Shown one piece after another: positions 6,734 through 14,513 of a stretch of 33,919 bases of DNA. Source of the stretch: an uncultured Chloroflexota bacterium. Its GTDB lineage: Bacteria; Chloroflexota; Chloroflexia; Chloroflexales; Chloroflexaceae. The first letter of the stretch is position 1, and every line of letters begins with the position of its first letter. Under the pieces are notes generated by a model. It was given only the letters and a program-made list of their open reading frames with translations. It was not told the origin of the DNA and did not search any database. The translations under genes and the position numbers were made by a program. The DNA lies in the NCBI GenBank assembly GCA_937120965.1, contig CAKZKA010000275.1, positions 1 to 33,919 of the forward strand, written 5' to 3'.

Positions 6734-7822
6734 ATGACGGTCAGTATTCCGGCCCGTGGCGATCGGAGCAGGGCCCTGGCGATCGGCGAGCCTGATGCCC
6801 GCACGTGGGACGCCTTTGTTGACGCCCATCCGCAGGGGAGCCTGTTGCAGCTCAGCGCCTGGGGCGAGCTGAAAGCAGGCTCTGGATGGCGTGCGCAACG
6901 GATCGCTGTCCTCGGCGCCGATGGGGCGCCTGTAGCCGGGGCGCTGCTGTTGATCCGCCCGCGCTATGGCGTGAGCGTGGCCTACACCCCACGCGGTCCG
7001 CTCTTTTCGGGCGACCCGGTTGTTGACCGGCTGTTGCTGGCGGGCCTGGAACGAGTGGCCCGTCGCGCCCGCGCCGTGCTGTTGCGCCTGGAACCGAATC
7101 TGCTTGAAGCTGCGCCCGCCGCCGATACTCTGCACACCTGGCTGCTGCTACAGAGACTGCGCCCCGTCCAGACTATTCAGCCTCGCAGTTCGATCCATAT
7201 TGACCTGCGGCAGCCCGAGGAGCGCCTGCTCGCGGCCTGTTCCAAGGGTCACCGCGCCGACATCAGGCGCGCCGAGCGCAGCGGCGTGGTTGTGCGCCAG
7301 GGGGATGTGACCGATCTGCCCGCGTTTTTCGTCTTGATGCAAGGAACCGGTAAACGGGCGCACTTCGGGGTTCACAGTGAGGCGTACTATCGGGCGGCCT
7401 GGCGCCTCTTTCAGCCGCGCAGTTGCCTGTTGCTCGCCGACGTGGAAGGGCGCCCGGCGGCGGCGCAGCTCATCTTTGCCGATGCCCGGGCGGGCCTGTA
7501 CCTCTACAGCGGCGCCGATGAGGCAGGCCTGCGCTCGGGCGCAAACCACGCCCTGATGTGGCACGCCCTGGGCTGGGCCCAGGCGCAAGGCTGCACATAC
7601 TACGACCTGTGGGGCATCCCCGATGCGCTGGGCCGCGCAGCAGCCGCCCCCGACGCGGAGGCCCGCGCGGCGCTGGAACACGCCGCCCGACATGACCCGC
7701 TGATCGGGGTCTACCGCTTCAAAAAAGGGTTTGGCGGTCAGATTGTGCGCTACCTGCCGGCGTATGACCGGGTGCTCATCGCGCCGCTCTACCGCCTCAC
7801 GCTCAGGCGAATGGGGGGATAG
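6734..7822 (+). CDS. FemA/FemB-type peptidoglycan bridge aminoacyltransferase
   Basis: A 362-residue protein of the FemXAB/GNAT-fold family. The N-terminal signature is WDAFVDAHPQGSLLQLSAWGELK, interrupted here only for description, and the C-terminal half has RADIRRAERSGV, KRAHFGVHSEAYYRAAW, AAQLIFADARAGLYLYSGAD and the YDLWGIPD...YRFKKGFGG motif. The family moves aminoacyl residues from tRNA onto lipid-linked muropeptides at the inner membrane face. The homologous region begins about 20 residues after the ATG at 6734; a longer frame reads into repeats and is rejected. No clear ribosome-binding site precedes it. murE follows after one repeat block, consistent with peptidoglycan side-chain synthesis; addition of Gly or another residue to the third-position diamino acid is an inference. 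Confidence 0.88.
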   Translation: MTVSIPARGDRSRALAIGEPDARTWDAFVDAHPQGSLLQLSAWGELKAGSGWRAQRIAVLGADGAPVAGALLLIRPRYGVSVAYTPRGPLFSGDPVVDRLLLAGLERVARRARAVLLRLEPNLLEAAPAADTLHTWLLLQRLRPVQTIQPRSSIHIDLRQPEERLLAACSKGHRADIRRAERSGVVVRQGDVTDLPAFFVLMQGTGKRAHFGVHSEAYYRAAWRLFQPRSCLLLADVEGRPAAAQLIFADARAGLYLYSGADEAGLRSGANHALMWHALGWAQAQGCTYYDLWGIPDALGRAAAAPDAEARAALEHAARHDPLIGVYRFKKGFGGQIVRYLPAYDRVLIAPLYRLTLRRMGG

Positions 7823-7832
7823 TCATCGCATC

Positions 7833-7985
7833 TCTGGGCGGGCCGCGCCCGCCCACACCCTCCCCTCAGGGAGGGGCACGGGGAAACCCGGTTTCCCCAT
7901 TTCCCAACCGCTGTTGGGAGCGGCTGGCGCCCCCACAGGCAGGGGCACGGGGAAACCCGGTTTCCCCGATATTCACCTCAGTGTT
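7833..7985. repeat. Dispersed palindromic repeats between femAB-like gene and murE
   Basis: Contains a GGGCGGGCCGCGCCCGCCC hairpin, two GGGGAAACCCGGTTTCCCC copies (7880-7898 and 7949-7967), and a TATTCACCTCAG boundary. It directly precedes murE, leaving little room for a separate promoter. Confidence 0.88.
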
Positions 7986-8011
7986 GGGCAGCGAGGCTGC
8001 ATAGCAAGCTG

Positions 8012-9583
8012 ATGGACAAACCTATGCCAACACTCCGCAAGCTGCTGGCCGGTGTGGCCGTGCTGCGCGCCGATGGACCCCTCGACATCCCGATCACGGG
8101 GGTGATCTACGACTCGCGCAAGGTCGCACCCGGCGCGCTGTTCGTGGCGATCAAAGGCCAGCATACCGATGGGCACGCCTACGTGGAGCAAGCCGTTGCG
8201 CGGGGCGCTCGCGCAGTGCTGGTTGATGCGCGGCAGTGGGGCCACGCCCCCGCGCCGGAGGAGGCGACCCTGGTGGTGGCTATAGATAGCCGGGTCTCGC
8301 TGGCGCCCCTCGCCGCGGCCTTTTACGACTACCCGGCGCTGGGCCTGCGCACCATCGGCGTTACCGGCACGAAGGGCAAGAGCACCACAACCGACCTGAT
8401 CAGCCAGGTGCTCGATAGCTGCGGCCATCGCACGGGGTTGATCAGCACCGTGGATTTCAAGGTGGGCCCGCGGCGCTGGGCCAACGATACACGGCAAAGC
8501 ACCCCCGAGGCGCCCGAGGTGCAGGCGTTGCTGGCAGAGATGGTCGCCGATGGCTGCGATACGGCGGTGATCGAGGCCACCTCGCACGCCCTCTCGGCAC
8601 GCTGGAACCGGCTCGGCGGCTGTCTCTTCGATGTGGCGGTGTTCCTCAACCTGGGTCATGAGCATCTCGATTACCACGGCACGCTGGAGCAGTACCGGGC
8701 CGACAAGGCGCGACTGTTTGAGCTGCTGGGTGAACGCACGCCCTCCGGACGGCGCAAGAGCGAAGCCTGGGCCATCGTCAACGCCGACGACCCGCACCAC
8801 CAGGTGTTTCTCCGGGCGGCGCCCGCTGCGGCGCGCCAGTTGCGCTTCGGCACGAGCCCGAACGCCGATGTGCGCGCTCGCGAGGTGCAGGCCGCCGCCA
8901 TCGGCTCGGAGCTGACGGTTGATACGCCCTGGGGCAGCGCGCGCCTGCGCCTGGGCCTGCCCGGCGCTTTCAACGTCTCCAACGCGCTGGCAGCGCTCAG
9001 CGTGGCTCTGAGCCAGGGCGTGCCCCTCGAACAAGCCAGCACCGCCCTCGGCGCGGCCCGCGGGCCACGCGGCCGGATGGAACCGGTGTTGATGGGGCAG
9101 CCGTTTGACGTGATTGTTGACTACGCCCACAACCCCGAGTCGTTTGAGCAGGTGTTGGGTATGCTGCGGCCCCTGGCCCGCGGGCGCATCATCGCGGTCT
9201 TCGGGAGCGCCGGGGAACGCGATGTAGCCAAGCGGGCTATTCAGGGCGAAATCGCCGGACGCTACTGCGATCTGCTGGTACTTACCGATGAGGATCCGCG
9301 GGGCGAAGACCCCCTGGCGATCATCGCCCAGATCGCCGCCGGCGCCGAACAAGCTGGCCGACGCGCCGGCGAGGATTACCACGTCATCCCCGACCGGAGC
9401 GAGGCCGTCAGGGCCGCGCTGGCAGCCGCCCGGCCCGGCGATCTCGTGCTGTTGCTCGGCAAGGGCCACGAGGGCAGTATCATTTACGCCGATCATAGCC
9501 GCCCCTGGGACGAAGCGGCCGAGGCCCGACGCGCCCTGCGTGACCTGGGCTACGCCACGCCCCCCGAGAGCGGTACTGCGTGA
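8012..9583 (+). CDS. murE: Mur ligase MurE (UDP-MurNAc-tripeptide synthetase)
   Basis: A 523-residue cytosolic ligase that uses ATP to add the third, diamino acid residue to UDP-MurNAc-L-Ala-D-Glu. Features include ITGVIYDSRKVAPGALFVAI near the N-terminus, the P-loop GVTGTKGKSTTT at 116-127, the STPEAPEVQ substrate loop, EATSHAL, NLGHEHLDYHG, DYAHNPESF and the C-terminal GKGHE. The specificity motif DNPR of DAP-adding enzymes is EDPR here (427-430), consistent with a different diamino acid; ornithine is known from Chloroflexus peptidoglycan. Length is normal. ATG 8012 and ATG 8024 are both possible starts, without a strong ribosome-binding site. The neighbouring FemAB-type gene acts on the same pathway. 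Confidence 0.92.
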   Translation: MDKPMPTLRKLLAGVAVLRADGPLDIPITGVIYDSRKVAPGALFVAIKGQHTDGHAYVEQAVARGARAVLVDARQWGHAPAPEEATLVVAIDSRVSLAPLAAAFYDYPALGLRTIGVTGTKGKSTTTDLISQVLDSCGHRTGLISTVDFKVGPRRWANDTRQSTPEAPEVQALLAEMVADGCDTAVIEATSHALSARWNRLGGCLFDVAVFLNLGHEHLDYHGTLEQYRADKARLFELLGERTPSGRRKSEAWAIVNADDPHHQVFLRAAPAAARQLRFGTSPNADVRAREVQAAAIGSELTVDTPWGSARLRLGLPGAFNVSNALAALSVALSQGVPLEQASTALGAARGPRGRMEPVLMGQPFDVIVDYAHNPESFEQVLGMLRPLARGRIIAVFGSAGERDVAKRAIQGEIAGRYCDLLVLTDEDPRGEDPLAIIAQIAAGAEQAGRRAGEDYHVIPDRSEAVRAALAAARPGDLVLLLGKGHEGSIIYADHSRPWDEAAEARRALRDLGYATPPESGTA

Positions 9584-9589
9584 TCCGAA

Positions 9590-9608
9590 GCGGCTTTGAA
9601 TGAGCCGC
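9590..9608. other. Small hairpin downstream of murE
   Basis: GCGGCT and AGCCGC form a 6-bp stem around TTTGAAT just after the murE stop. There is no T run, so terminator function is doubtful. From about 9631 the gap contains CACCTGTTCACATAGGGGG, resembling one arm of the 113-bp element. Confidence 0.3.
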
Positions 9609-9680
9609 ATGCCCGGTTTCCCACGCTGCACCTGTTCACATAGGGGGTACTTCCTCGTCTCCCTGTCAGAAGAGAACGAA

Positions 9681-11078
9681 ATGCGCGCAGTCAGCGCCCC
9701 GCAGAGCGCCCACAGCCAGCGGCGCGGCTCCGTCCGCCGGCGCATGTTCACTCTGGCCCTTCCCGCCGTTGGCGAACAACTGCTCAATACCCTGGTCGGC
9801 CTGGCCGACGTGTTTCTGGTGGGCAATCTGGCCCCGGCAACCTCAGAGGCGCTTGGCTATGATAGCGCCGCCGCGCTGACAGCGGCAGGGCTGGGCAATC
9901 AGTTTACCTGGCTTGTGATGGTGTTGTTCATGGCCGTCGGCATTGGCGCCACGGCCCTGGTGGCCCGCGCTGTGGGCGCCCGCGACCAGGCGAGCCTGGC
10001 GCGCATCGTGCGCCAGACGGTGCTGACCGGCGCGCTGGTCGGCGCGCTGGCCACGGCCCTGGGCTGGCTGGCAGCCGAGCCGTTCCTGGCCGTGCTCAAC
10101 GCTCCCCTGGAGACCCGCGCGATCAGTGCCACGTACATCCGGATCACCGCGGCGACCTTCCTCCCCACGGCGTTGCTCCTGGCCATCACAGCCTCCCTGC
10201 GCGGCGCGGGCGATACCCGCACGCCCCTGCTGCTGATGCTGGTGGTGAATGCGGTGAACATCGCGATCACCTGGTCGCTGGTGAACGGGCAACTGGGCCT
10301 GCCCGCGCTGGGCGTCACCGGCGCGGCGATCGGCACTGCCCTGGCCCGCGGCCTGGGGGGCATTGCCGCAATGGGCTTGATGCTCCGGGGCCACGCTGGC
10401 CTGCGGTTGATCCTCGACTGGCGTCCCGATCCAGACATGCTGCGCCGCCTGGTGCGGATCGGGTTGCCCACGGCGGGCGAGCAGTTCGTATTCCAGGCGG
10501 CGCTGCTGATCTTCGTGCGCTTTGTGACGAATCTCGGCACCACGGCCTACGCCGCGCACAATATCACGATTACCATCGAGTCGGTGTCGTTTCTGCCGGG
10601 GATGGGCTACGCTGCTGCGACAGGGGCGCTGGTGGGGCAGGCCCTGGGCGCGCGTCGGCCCGCCGAGGCCGAGCGCAGCGCCTACGAGGGCCTGTTTCAG
10701 GGCGGGCTGATGATGAGCATCCTGGGCGGGTTCATGGTCCTGTTCCCCGAGCATCTGGTATCCTTGTTCACCGGCGACCCCATGGTCATCGCCGCGGCCA
10801 CACCCCCGCTGCGCGCCGCCGGGTTGGTGCAGCCGGCGCTGGCCGTGAGCTTCATTCTGCTCGGCGCCCTGCGGGGGGCGGGCGATACCCGCTGGCCCCT
10901 CTACAGTCGCCTGCTCACCACGTGGGTCGTGCGCCTGCCCCTCACCTTTGTGGTGGTGGGATGGCTCGGGGGCGGTTTGCCCGGTGTCTGGCTGGCGATG
11001 TGTACCGACTTCACCCTGCAGGCGATCCTGGTCCTGTGGCGGTTCAACTCCGGGAAGTGGCAGAAGATTGAGGTATGA
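9681..11078 (+). CDS. MATE-family multidrug/cation antiporter
   Basis: A 465-residue, very hydrophobic protein with two homologous six-helix halves typical of NorM/DinF-type exporters. MATE features include LALPAVGEQLLNTLVGLADVF-type helix 1, RGAGDTRTPLL in the first half and its counterpart RGAGDTRWPLY in the second, and GAAIGTALARG. It exports organic cations or drugs using Na+ or H+. ATG 9681 gives a normal family length; the longer frame from 9600 adds a non-homologous stretch from the repeat-like gap. The TGA stop (11076-11078) originally overlapped the ATG of the next gene and is now one copy of a target duplication flanking a 102-bp insertion. Confidence 0.9.
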   Translation: MRAVSAPQSAHSQRRGSVRRRMFTLALPAVGEQLLNTLVGLADVFLVGNLAPATSEALGYDSAAALTAAGLGNQFTWLVMVLFMAVGIGATALVARAVGARDQASLARIVRQTVLTGALVGALATALGWLAAEPFLAVLNAPLETRAISATYIRITAATFLPTALLLAITASLRGAGDTRTPLLLMLVVNAVNIAITWSLVNGQLGLPALGVTGAAIGTALARGLGGIAAMGLMLRGHAGLRLILDWRPDPDMLRRLVRIGLPTAGEQFVFQAALLIFVRFVTNLGTTAYAAHNITITIESVSFLPGMGYAAATGALVGQALGARRPAEAERSAYEGLFQGGLMMSILGGFMVLFPEHLVSLFTGDPMVIAAATPPLRAAGLVQPALAVSFILLGALRGAGDTRWPLYSRLLTTWVVRLPLTFVVVGWLGGGLPGVWLAMCTDFTLQAILVLWRFNSGKWQKIEV

Positions 11079-12058
11079 TACCATTTTGGATTTTAGATTT
11101 TGGATTGTGGATTGCCACGCTGGGCAGCACAACGCCTGAAATCGCTTCAGGCAATGCGGCATCATCAACGGTAATTGGTATGATTGACCTGGCTCCGCAC
11201 AACCCCTACACGCTCGAACTGGCGTCGCCGCTGATCGCTGCGGCGGGGAGCCTGGGCTACGGTATCGAGGTGGCCCGGCAACTCCGCCTCGGGCAACGCG
11301 ACGGCGGGCACGGCCTGGGCGCCCTGATTACCCGCAGCACCACCCTCCGCCCCCGGCGCGCCCATCCTCCGCCCGCGCTGATCGAAACCCCGGCAGGGCT
11401 GCTCTACACCGGCAGCGCGCAGAACCCCGGTCTGCGCGCGGTGCGCCAGCGCTTCGCGCCTATCTGGGCCACCTGGGAGACGCCGGTGATCTTGAGCGTC
11501 GCTGCCGCTGATGAGAACGAACTCGGCGCGTTGCTGGCCGAGCTGGAATCGCTCGACGGGGTGCGGGGCGTCGAGCTGCCGCTGGCGATGTTCGGGGTGA
11601 GCGCGCCTGCCGCGGCAGCGCGCCTGGTTGCGGCGGCCCGCGCAGCCACGCCGCTGCCGCTGATCGTGAAGTTGCCCGTCTATGCCGAGCACCTGGCGGA
11701 ACTGGGCGCAAGCGCCGCCGCTTCCGGGGCCGATGCGCTCAGCCTCAGCGATGGGTTGCCTGCCACCGCGGTGGTGGCAGGGCAGCGCAGCGATGGCCTC
11801 CTCTGCGGACCGGCGCTGCGCCCCCTGGGGTTGCGGGCCGTGGCGCATCTGGCCACAAAGGTGAACCTGCCACTGATCGGCGGCGGGGGCGTGATGCGCG
11901 CCGCCGACGCTCACGCCCTCTTTGAGGCCGGCGCCACCACCGTGGCCCTGGGCAGCGCGCTGCTCACCGACCTGCGCGCGGCAGGGCGCGTGCTGGCCGA
12001 CCTGGCGGTCACGAGCGACTCGTCGGCTGTTGATTCTCCTGATCGTTCAGATCCTTGA
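11075..12058 (+). CDS. Divergent dihydroorotate dehydrogenase-like flavoprotein
   Basis: The conserved body begins at ATG 11180 (292 residues). It resembles class 1 PyrD: LASPLIAAAGSLGYG, GALITRSTTLRPRR, SAQNPGLRAV (80-87), PLIVKLPVY, and the phosphate-binding GGGGVMRAADAHALFEAGA...VALGSALL. The segment that should be ISCPN with the catalytic Cys reads LPLAMFGVSAP, so normal dihydroorotate oxidation is doubtful; a related FMN enzyme is possible. The coordinates use ATG 11075, which overlaps the MATE stop (ATGA) and has GAGG upstream. From it the frame stays open through the 102-bp insertion and adds 35 residues (MIPFWILDFGLWIATLG...). The 11180 start is the ancestral-like N-terminus but lacks a ribosome-binding site. 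The 3' end overlaps mgtC by 50 bp. Confidence 0.75.
   Translation: MIPFWILDFGLWIATLGSTTPEIASGNAASSTVIGMIDLAPHNPYTLELASPLIAAAGSLGYGIEVARQLRLGQRDGGHGLGALITRSTTLRPRRAHPPPALIETPAGLLYTGSAQNPGLRAVRQRFAPIWATWETPVILSVAAADENELGALLAELESLDGVRGVELPLAMFGVSAPAAAARLVAAARAATPLPLIVKLPVYAEHLAELGASAAASGADALSLSDGLPATAVVAGQRSDGLLCGPALRPLGLRAVAHLATKVNLPLIGGGGVMRAADAHALFEAGATTVALGSALLTDLRAAGRVLADLAVTSDSSAVDSPDRSDP
11079..11180 (+). mobile_element. 102-bp MITE-like element, copy A, with TGA target duplication
   Basis: The ends are TACCATTTT and AATTGGTA inverted repeats, flanked by TGA at 11076-11078 and 11181-11183. An internal GCCTGAA...TTCAGGC stem is supported by a compensatory change in copy B. It has no gene of its own, so it would need a transposase in trans. 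Copy B (19128-19229, reversed) differs at about 7 of 102 positions. A 3-bp TNA duplication is known for some IS5-family (IS1031-type) elements. Confidence 0.85.
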
Positions 12059-12854
12059 GCAGGTCCTCATCACTCAGATTAAGCGGCACCACTTCCTCTG
12101 CGCCCTGGGCCTCCTCGGGTTCATCGGCATCCGCCGGCTCGTCCAGGGGCGCAATGGCCGTGTCAACCTGCGCGACATACTTCTTGAGCGTCAACAACTG
12201 CCTGGCCAGCAATGGCGCCTGATCGGCGGTGAGCGCCCGGGTGAGTTCCACATCGAGCAGCGCCGACGTTCCAGCAGCGGGCAGCACGGTAGCGCGTTTG
12301 ACCGGCGCGCCCAGGCGGGCAAGCGCATCGAGCGCCTTTCCAACGGCCCGGTTATCATCGTGGAGATGAATGCGCAAGCGGCTCACCGGCGCGCCGAAGT
12401 TGAGCCGCGCTTCGAGCCACTCCAGAACCGTCAGCGTGATCAAGAACAGCACGGTGCCGAAAATCGCCAGCCATCCCAGTCCGGTAGCTACGGTAACCCC
12501 TATGCCCGCGCAGCCCCACAGGGTGGCCGCTGTGGTCAACCCGCGCACTGTTGTGCCATGGCGCAGGATAGCGCCAGCGCCCATGAACCCGATCCCCGAA
12601 ACCACGTAACTGGCGACTCGCAGGGCATCGCGCTCACCGGTCAGCTCAGGGAACCCATACGCCCCGGCCATCGTCACCAGACAGGCGCCTAACCCGACCA
12701 GGATGTGCGGGCGAAAACCACTCGCGCGCTCATGCCCGGAGCGCTCGAGGCCGATCAGACCGCAGAGCACCATAGTCAGCACTAACCGTCCCAGCGTTAC
12801 CAGATCGACCGGACCGACCAGTCGCATGATCTCCAGCTCAAACATCTGGGTCAT
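12009..12854 (-). CDS. MgtC/SapB-family membrane protein
   Basis: A 281-residue protein with the conserved MgtC membrane domain: LCGLIGLERSGHERASGFRPH (first motif, split here by position 30-50), HILVGLGACLVTM, VVSGIGFMGAGAIL, and VRGLTTAATLWGCAGIGV. A soluble ACT-like C-terminal domain follows from about residue 150, then an acidic tail. Family members act in Mg2+-limited growth, acid stress or modulation of ATP synthase, and are not themselves proven Mg2+ transporters. The start is supported by GGGGAGAAGG a few bases upstream. Its 3' end overlaps the convergent PyrD-like gene by 50 bp. No Mg2+ riboswitch is recognised in the upstream gap. Confidence 0.88.
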   Translation of the reverse strand: MTQMFELEIMRLVGPVDLVTLGRLVLTMVLCGLIGLERSGHERASGFRPHILVGLGACLVTMAGAYGFPELTGERDALRVASYVVSGIGFMGAGAILRHGTTVRGLTTAATLWGCAGIGVTVATGLGWLAIFGTVLFLITLTVLEWLEARLNFGAPVSRLRIHLHDDNRAVGKALDALARLGAPVKRATVLPAAGTSALLDVELTRALTADQAPLLARQLLTLKKYVAQVDTAIAPLDEPADADEPEEAQGAEEVVPLNLSDEDLLKDLNDQENQQPTSRS

Positions 12855-13154
12855 AGGACTACCTTCTCCCCTTCCGAGTGTGCACGCTTTTGAATACGAC
12901 CATAAGACTGGTCGGCCAGGATTGCCGCGGCTGGGGACCCTGGAACAGTTCCCTCCAGGGGAAAGCGGGTTTCCCCTGACCCTGCCCGAGGGGCGGTTTG
13001 GGAGGGCTGCGCCCTCCCAGGAACAAACCTTGTGCGCGCCTGTGGTGGGTGGTGCGCGGTTGAGCTGCGTGGATGCCGAGGAGAGTGACGGAGGGGCCTC
13101 GCGCCTCCGCGTCTCCTCACCCCGCGCGCACCACAGCAGCCTTAACAGCGCCCA
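12855..13154. repeat. Repeat and structured gap between mgtC and the ABC genes
   Basis: Contains a degenerate palindrome GGGGAAAGCGGGTTTCCCC near 12957, the hairpin GGGAGGGCTGCGCCCTCCC at 13000-13018, and a longer structure at 13049-13134 in which GTGGTGCGCGG pairs with CCGCGCGCACCAC around an inner GAGGAGA/TCTCCTC stem. The last could end or protect the ABC transcript arriving from the right. No gene is seen. Confidence 0.7.
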
Positions 13155-14495
13155 TTATCCTCCATTTTCCGGTAGACGGAGCCGCCCCTCACGCGCATCG
13201 TACTCGAAAAGTTCAGCATAGCGCCCCCAGTCAATGGCGGTATCGAGAGTATGGGCAGCCTCGTCAGCGCCCATGAAGTCCTCCAGCTCGCCGAGAAAGC
13301 GCTCACGGGGCGCGCGATGATCGGGGCGGGTAGCGAGCACCCGTCGGATGTGCGCCACCAGCGGTACCCGGTTCATCAGATGCTCGGCAAAAATCACCTT
13401 GCGTTCCTGGATGTCGCTCCGCGCCAGTTTCACGCCCTCCGGCAGCAGGGTGATGTCGCCTTCGCGGGCCTGGGCGAAGCCCAGCAGCTCAGCCGCATCG
13501 GTCAGCGGAAACAGATCATCCGCATCAAGTTGCATATCCGCAGCCAGCGCCGGCAGATCATCGCGCCCACGATCCGGGCCCGCGGCTACCCGTTCAATCA
13601 GCCCGATGATCTGCGCCACCTCCGCCTCGGGCAGTCGCATCCCCAGGCCAGAGTGATCGACACCAGCCGCCGCAGTGCCAACAAACGCCGCCTCGGGGGT
13701 CGTCATTGCCCGGTAGATCGCCTCAACCCTGGCGACAAAAGCCGGGGCGTTGCGATCGCGTGGGCGCGGCAGGTCGATCGACTCCGCGCTGATGATCCGG
13801 CCAGGGTTGGAGCTGAGAATGAGCACCCGATCGGCCATCAGGATCGCCTCTTCGATGTTGTGCGTCACCATCAGGATCGCCCTGGTGGGAATGCGCCGGG
13901 CCTCCCATAGATCGAGCAGTTCCGCGCGCAGGTTCTCGGCGGTCAACACATCAAGCGCCGAGAACGGCTCGTCCATGAGCAGAATGTCGGGGTTGGTCAC
14001 CAGGGCGCGGGCAAAGCCAACCCGCTGGCGCATACCTCCCGAGAGTTCCTTCGGATAGGCGCTCTCGAACCCGTCGAGACCGATCAGGTCAATCGCCGCC
14101 AGCGCCCGGCGACGGCGCTCGACCGGGAGAACGCCCTGCGTCTCCAGTCCAAGCTCGACGTTCTCCTGCACCGTCAGCCAGGGGAAGAGCGCGAAGGATT
14201 GGAACACCATCGCCATCCCCGGCATCGGTCCGGTCACCAGGCGATTACGGTAGCGCACCTCGCCGCTCGACGGAGAGATCAGCCCGATCAGGCAACGCAG
14301 CAACGTTGACTTACCGGAGCCGGAGCGACCCAGCAGGGCGACAATCTCGCCCTCCGCCAGATCCAGATCGATGTTGTCGAGTACCAGCAGATCGTTGCCT
14401 TCCGGCGTCTTGAAGACTTTATGCAGATTGCGGGCGCTCAGAATGACCTTGCCCACACCGGGCGCCGTCGTCTTCGGCATCGCGGAGGTTGCCAT
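13155..14495 (-). CDS. ABC transporter ATPase, nitrate/sulfonate type with C-terminal AAA-associated domain
   Basis: A 446-residue protein. Residues 18-250 form an ABC ATPase of the NitT/TauT class: Walker A GRSGSGKST (56-64), Q-loop VFQS (97-100), signature LSGGM (151-155), Walker B ILLMDEP (171-177), and switch His212. Residues from about 285 to 446 form the extra domain seen in ATPases paired with duplicated-permease anion transporters; it may sense the substrate or regulate activity. AAAGGAG precedes the ATG. It lies 18 bp after the permease stop on the same strand, so the two are co-transcribed. The substrate is probably an anion such as nitrate, sulfonate, bicarbonate or similar, but cannot be fixed. 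Confidence 0.9.
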   Translation of the reverse strand: MATSAMPKTTAPGVGKVILSARNLHKVFKTPEGNDLLVLDNIDLDLAEGEIVALLGRSGSGKSTLLRCLIGLISPSSGEVRYRNRLVTGPMPGMAMVFQSFALFPWLTVQENVELGLETQGVLPVERRRRALAAIDLIGLDGFESAYPKELSGGMRQRVGFARALVTNPDILLMDEPFSALDVLTAENLRAELLDLWEARRIPTRAILMVTHNIEEAILMADRVLILSSNPGRIISAESIDLPRPRDRNAPAFVARVEAIYRAMTTPEAAFVGTAAAGVDHSGLGMRLPEAEVAQIIGLIERVAAGPDRGRDDLPALAADMQLDADDLFPLTDAAELLGFAQAREGDITLLPEGVKLARSDIQERKVIFAEHLMNRVPLVAHIRRVLATRPDHRAPRERFLGELEDFMGADEAAHTLDTAIDWGRYAELFEYDAREGRLRLPENGG

Positions 14496-14513
14496 GGGAG
14501 GTACTCCTTTCGA

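Noticed and set aside
9600-9680. Longer N-terminus for the MATE protein from 9600
   Set aside because: The extension lies in a repeat-like gap, is not MATE-like and makes the protein longer than usual.
12855-13000. Mg2+-sensing riboswitch before mgtC
   Set aside because: The gap is mostly dispersed repeats and no known magnesium riboswitch core could be recognised.
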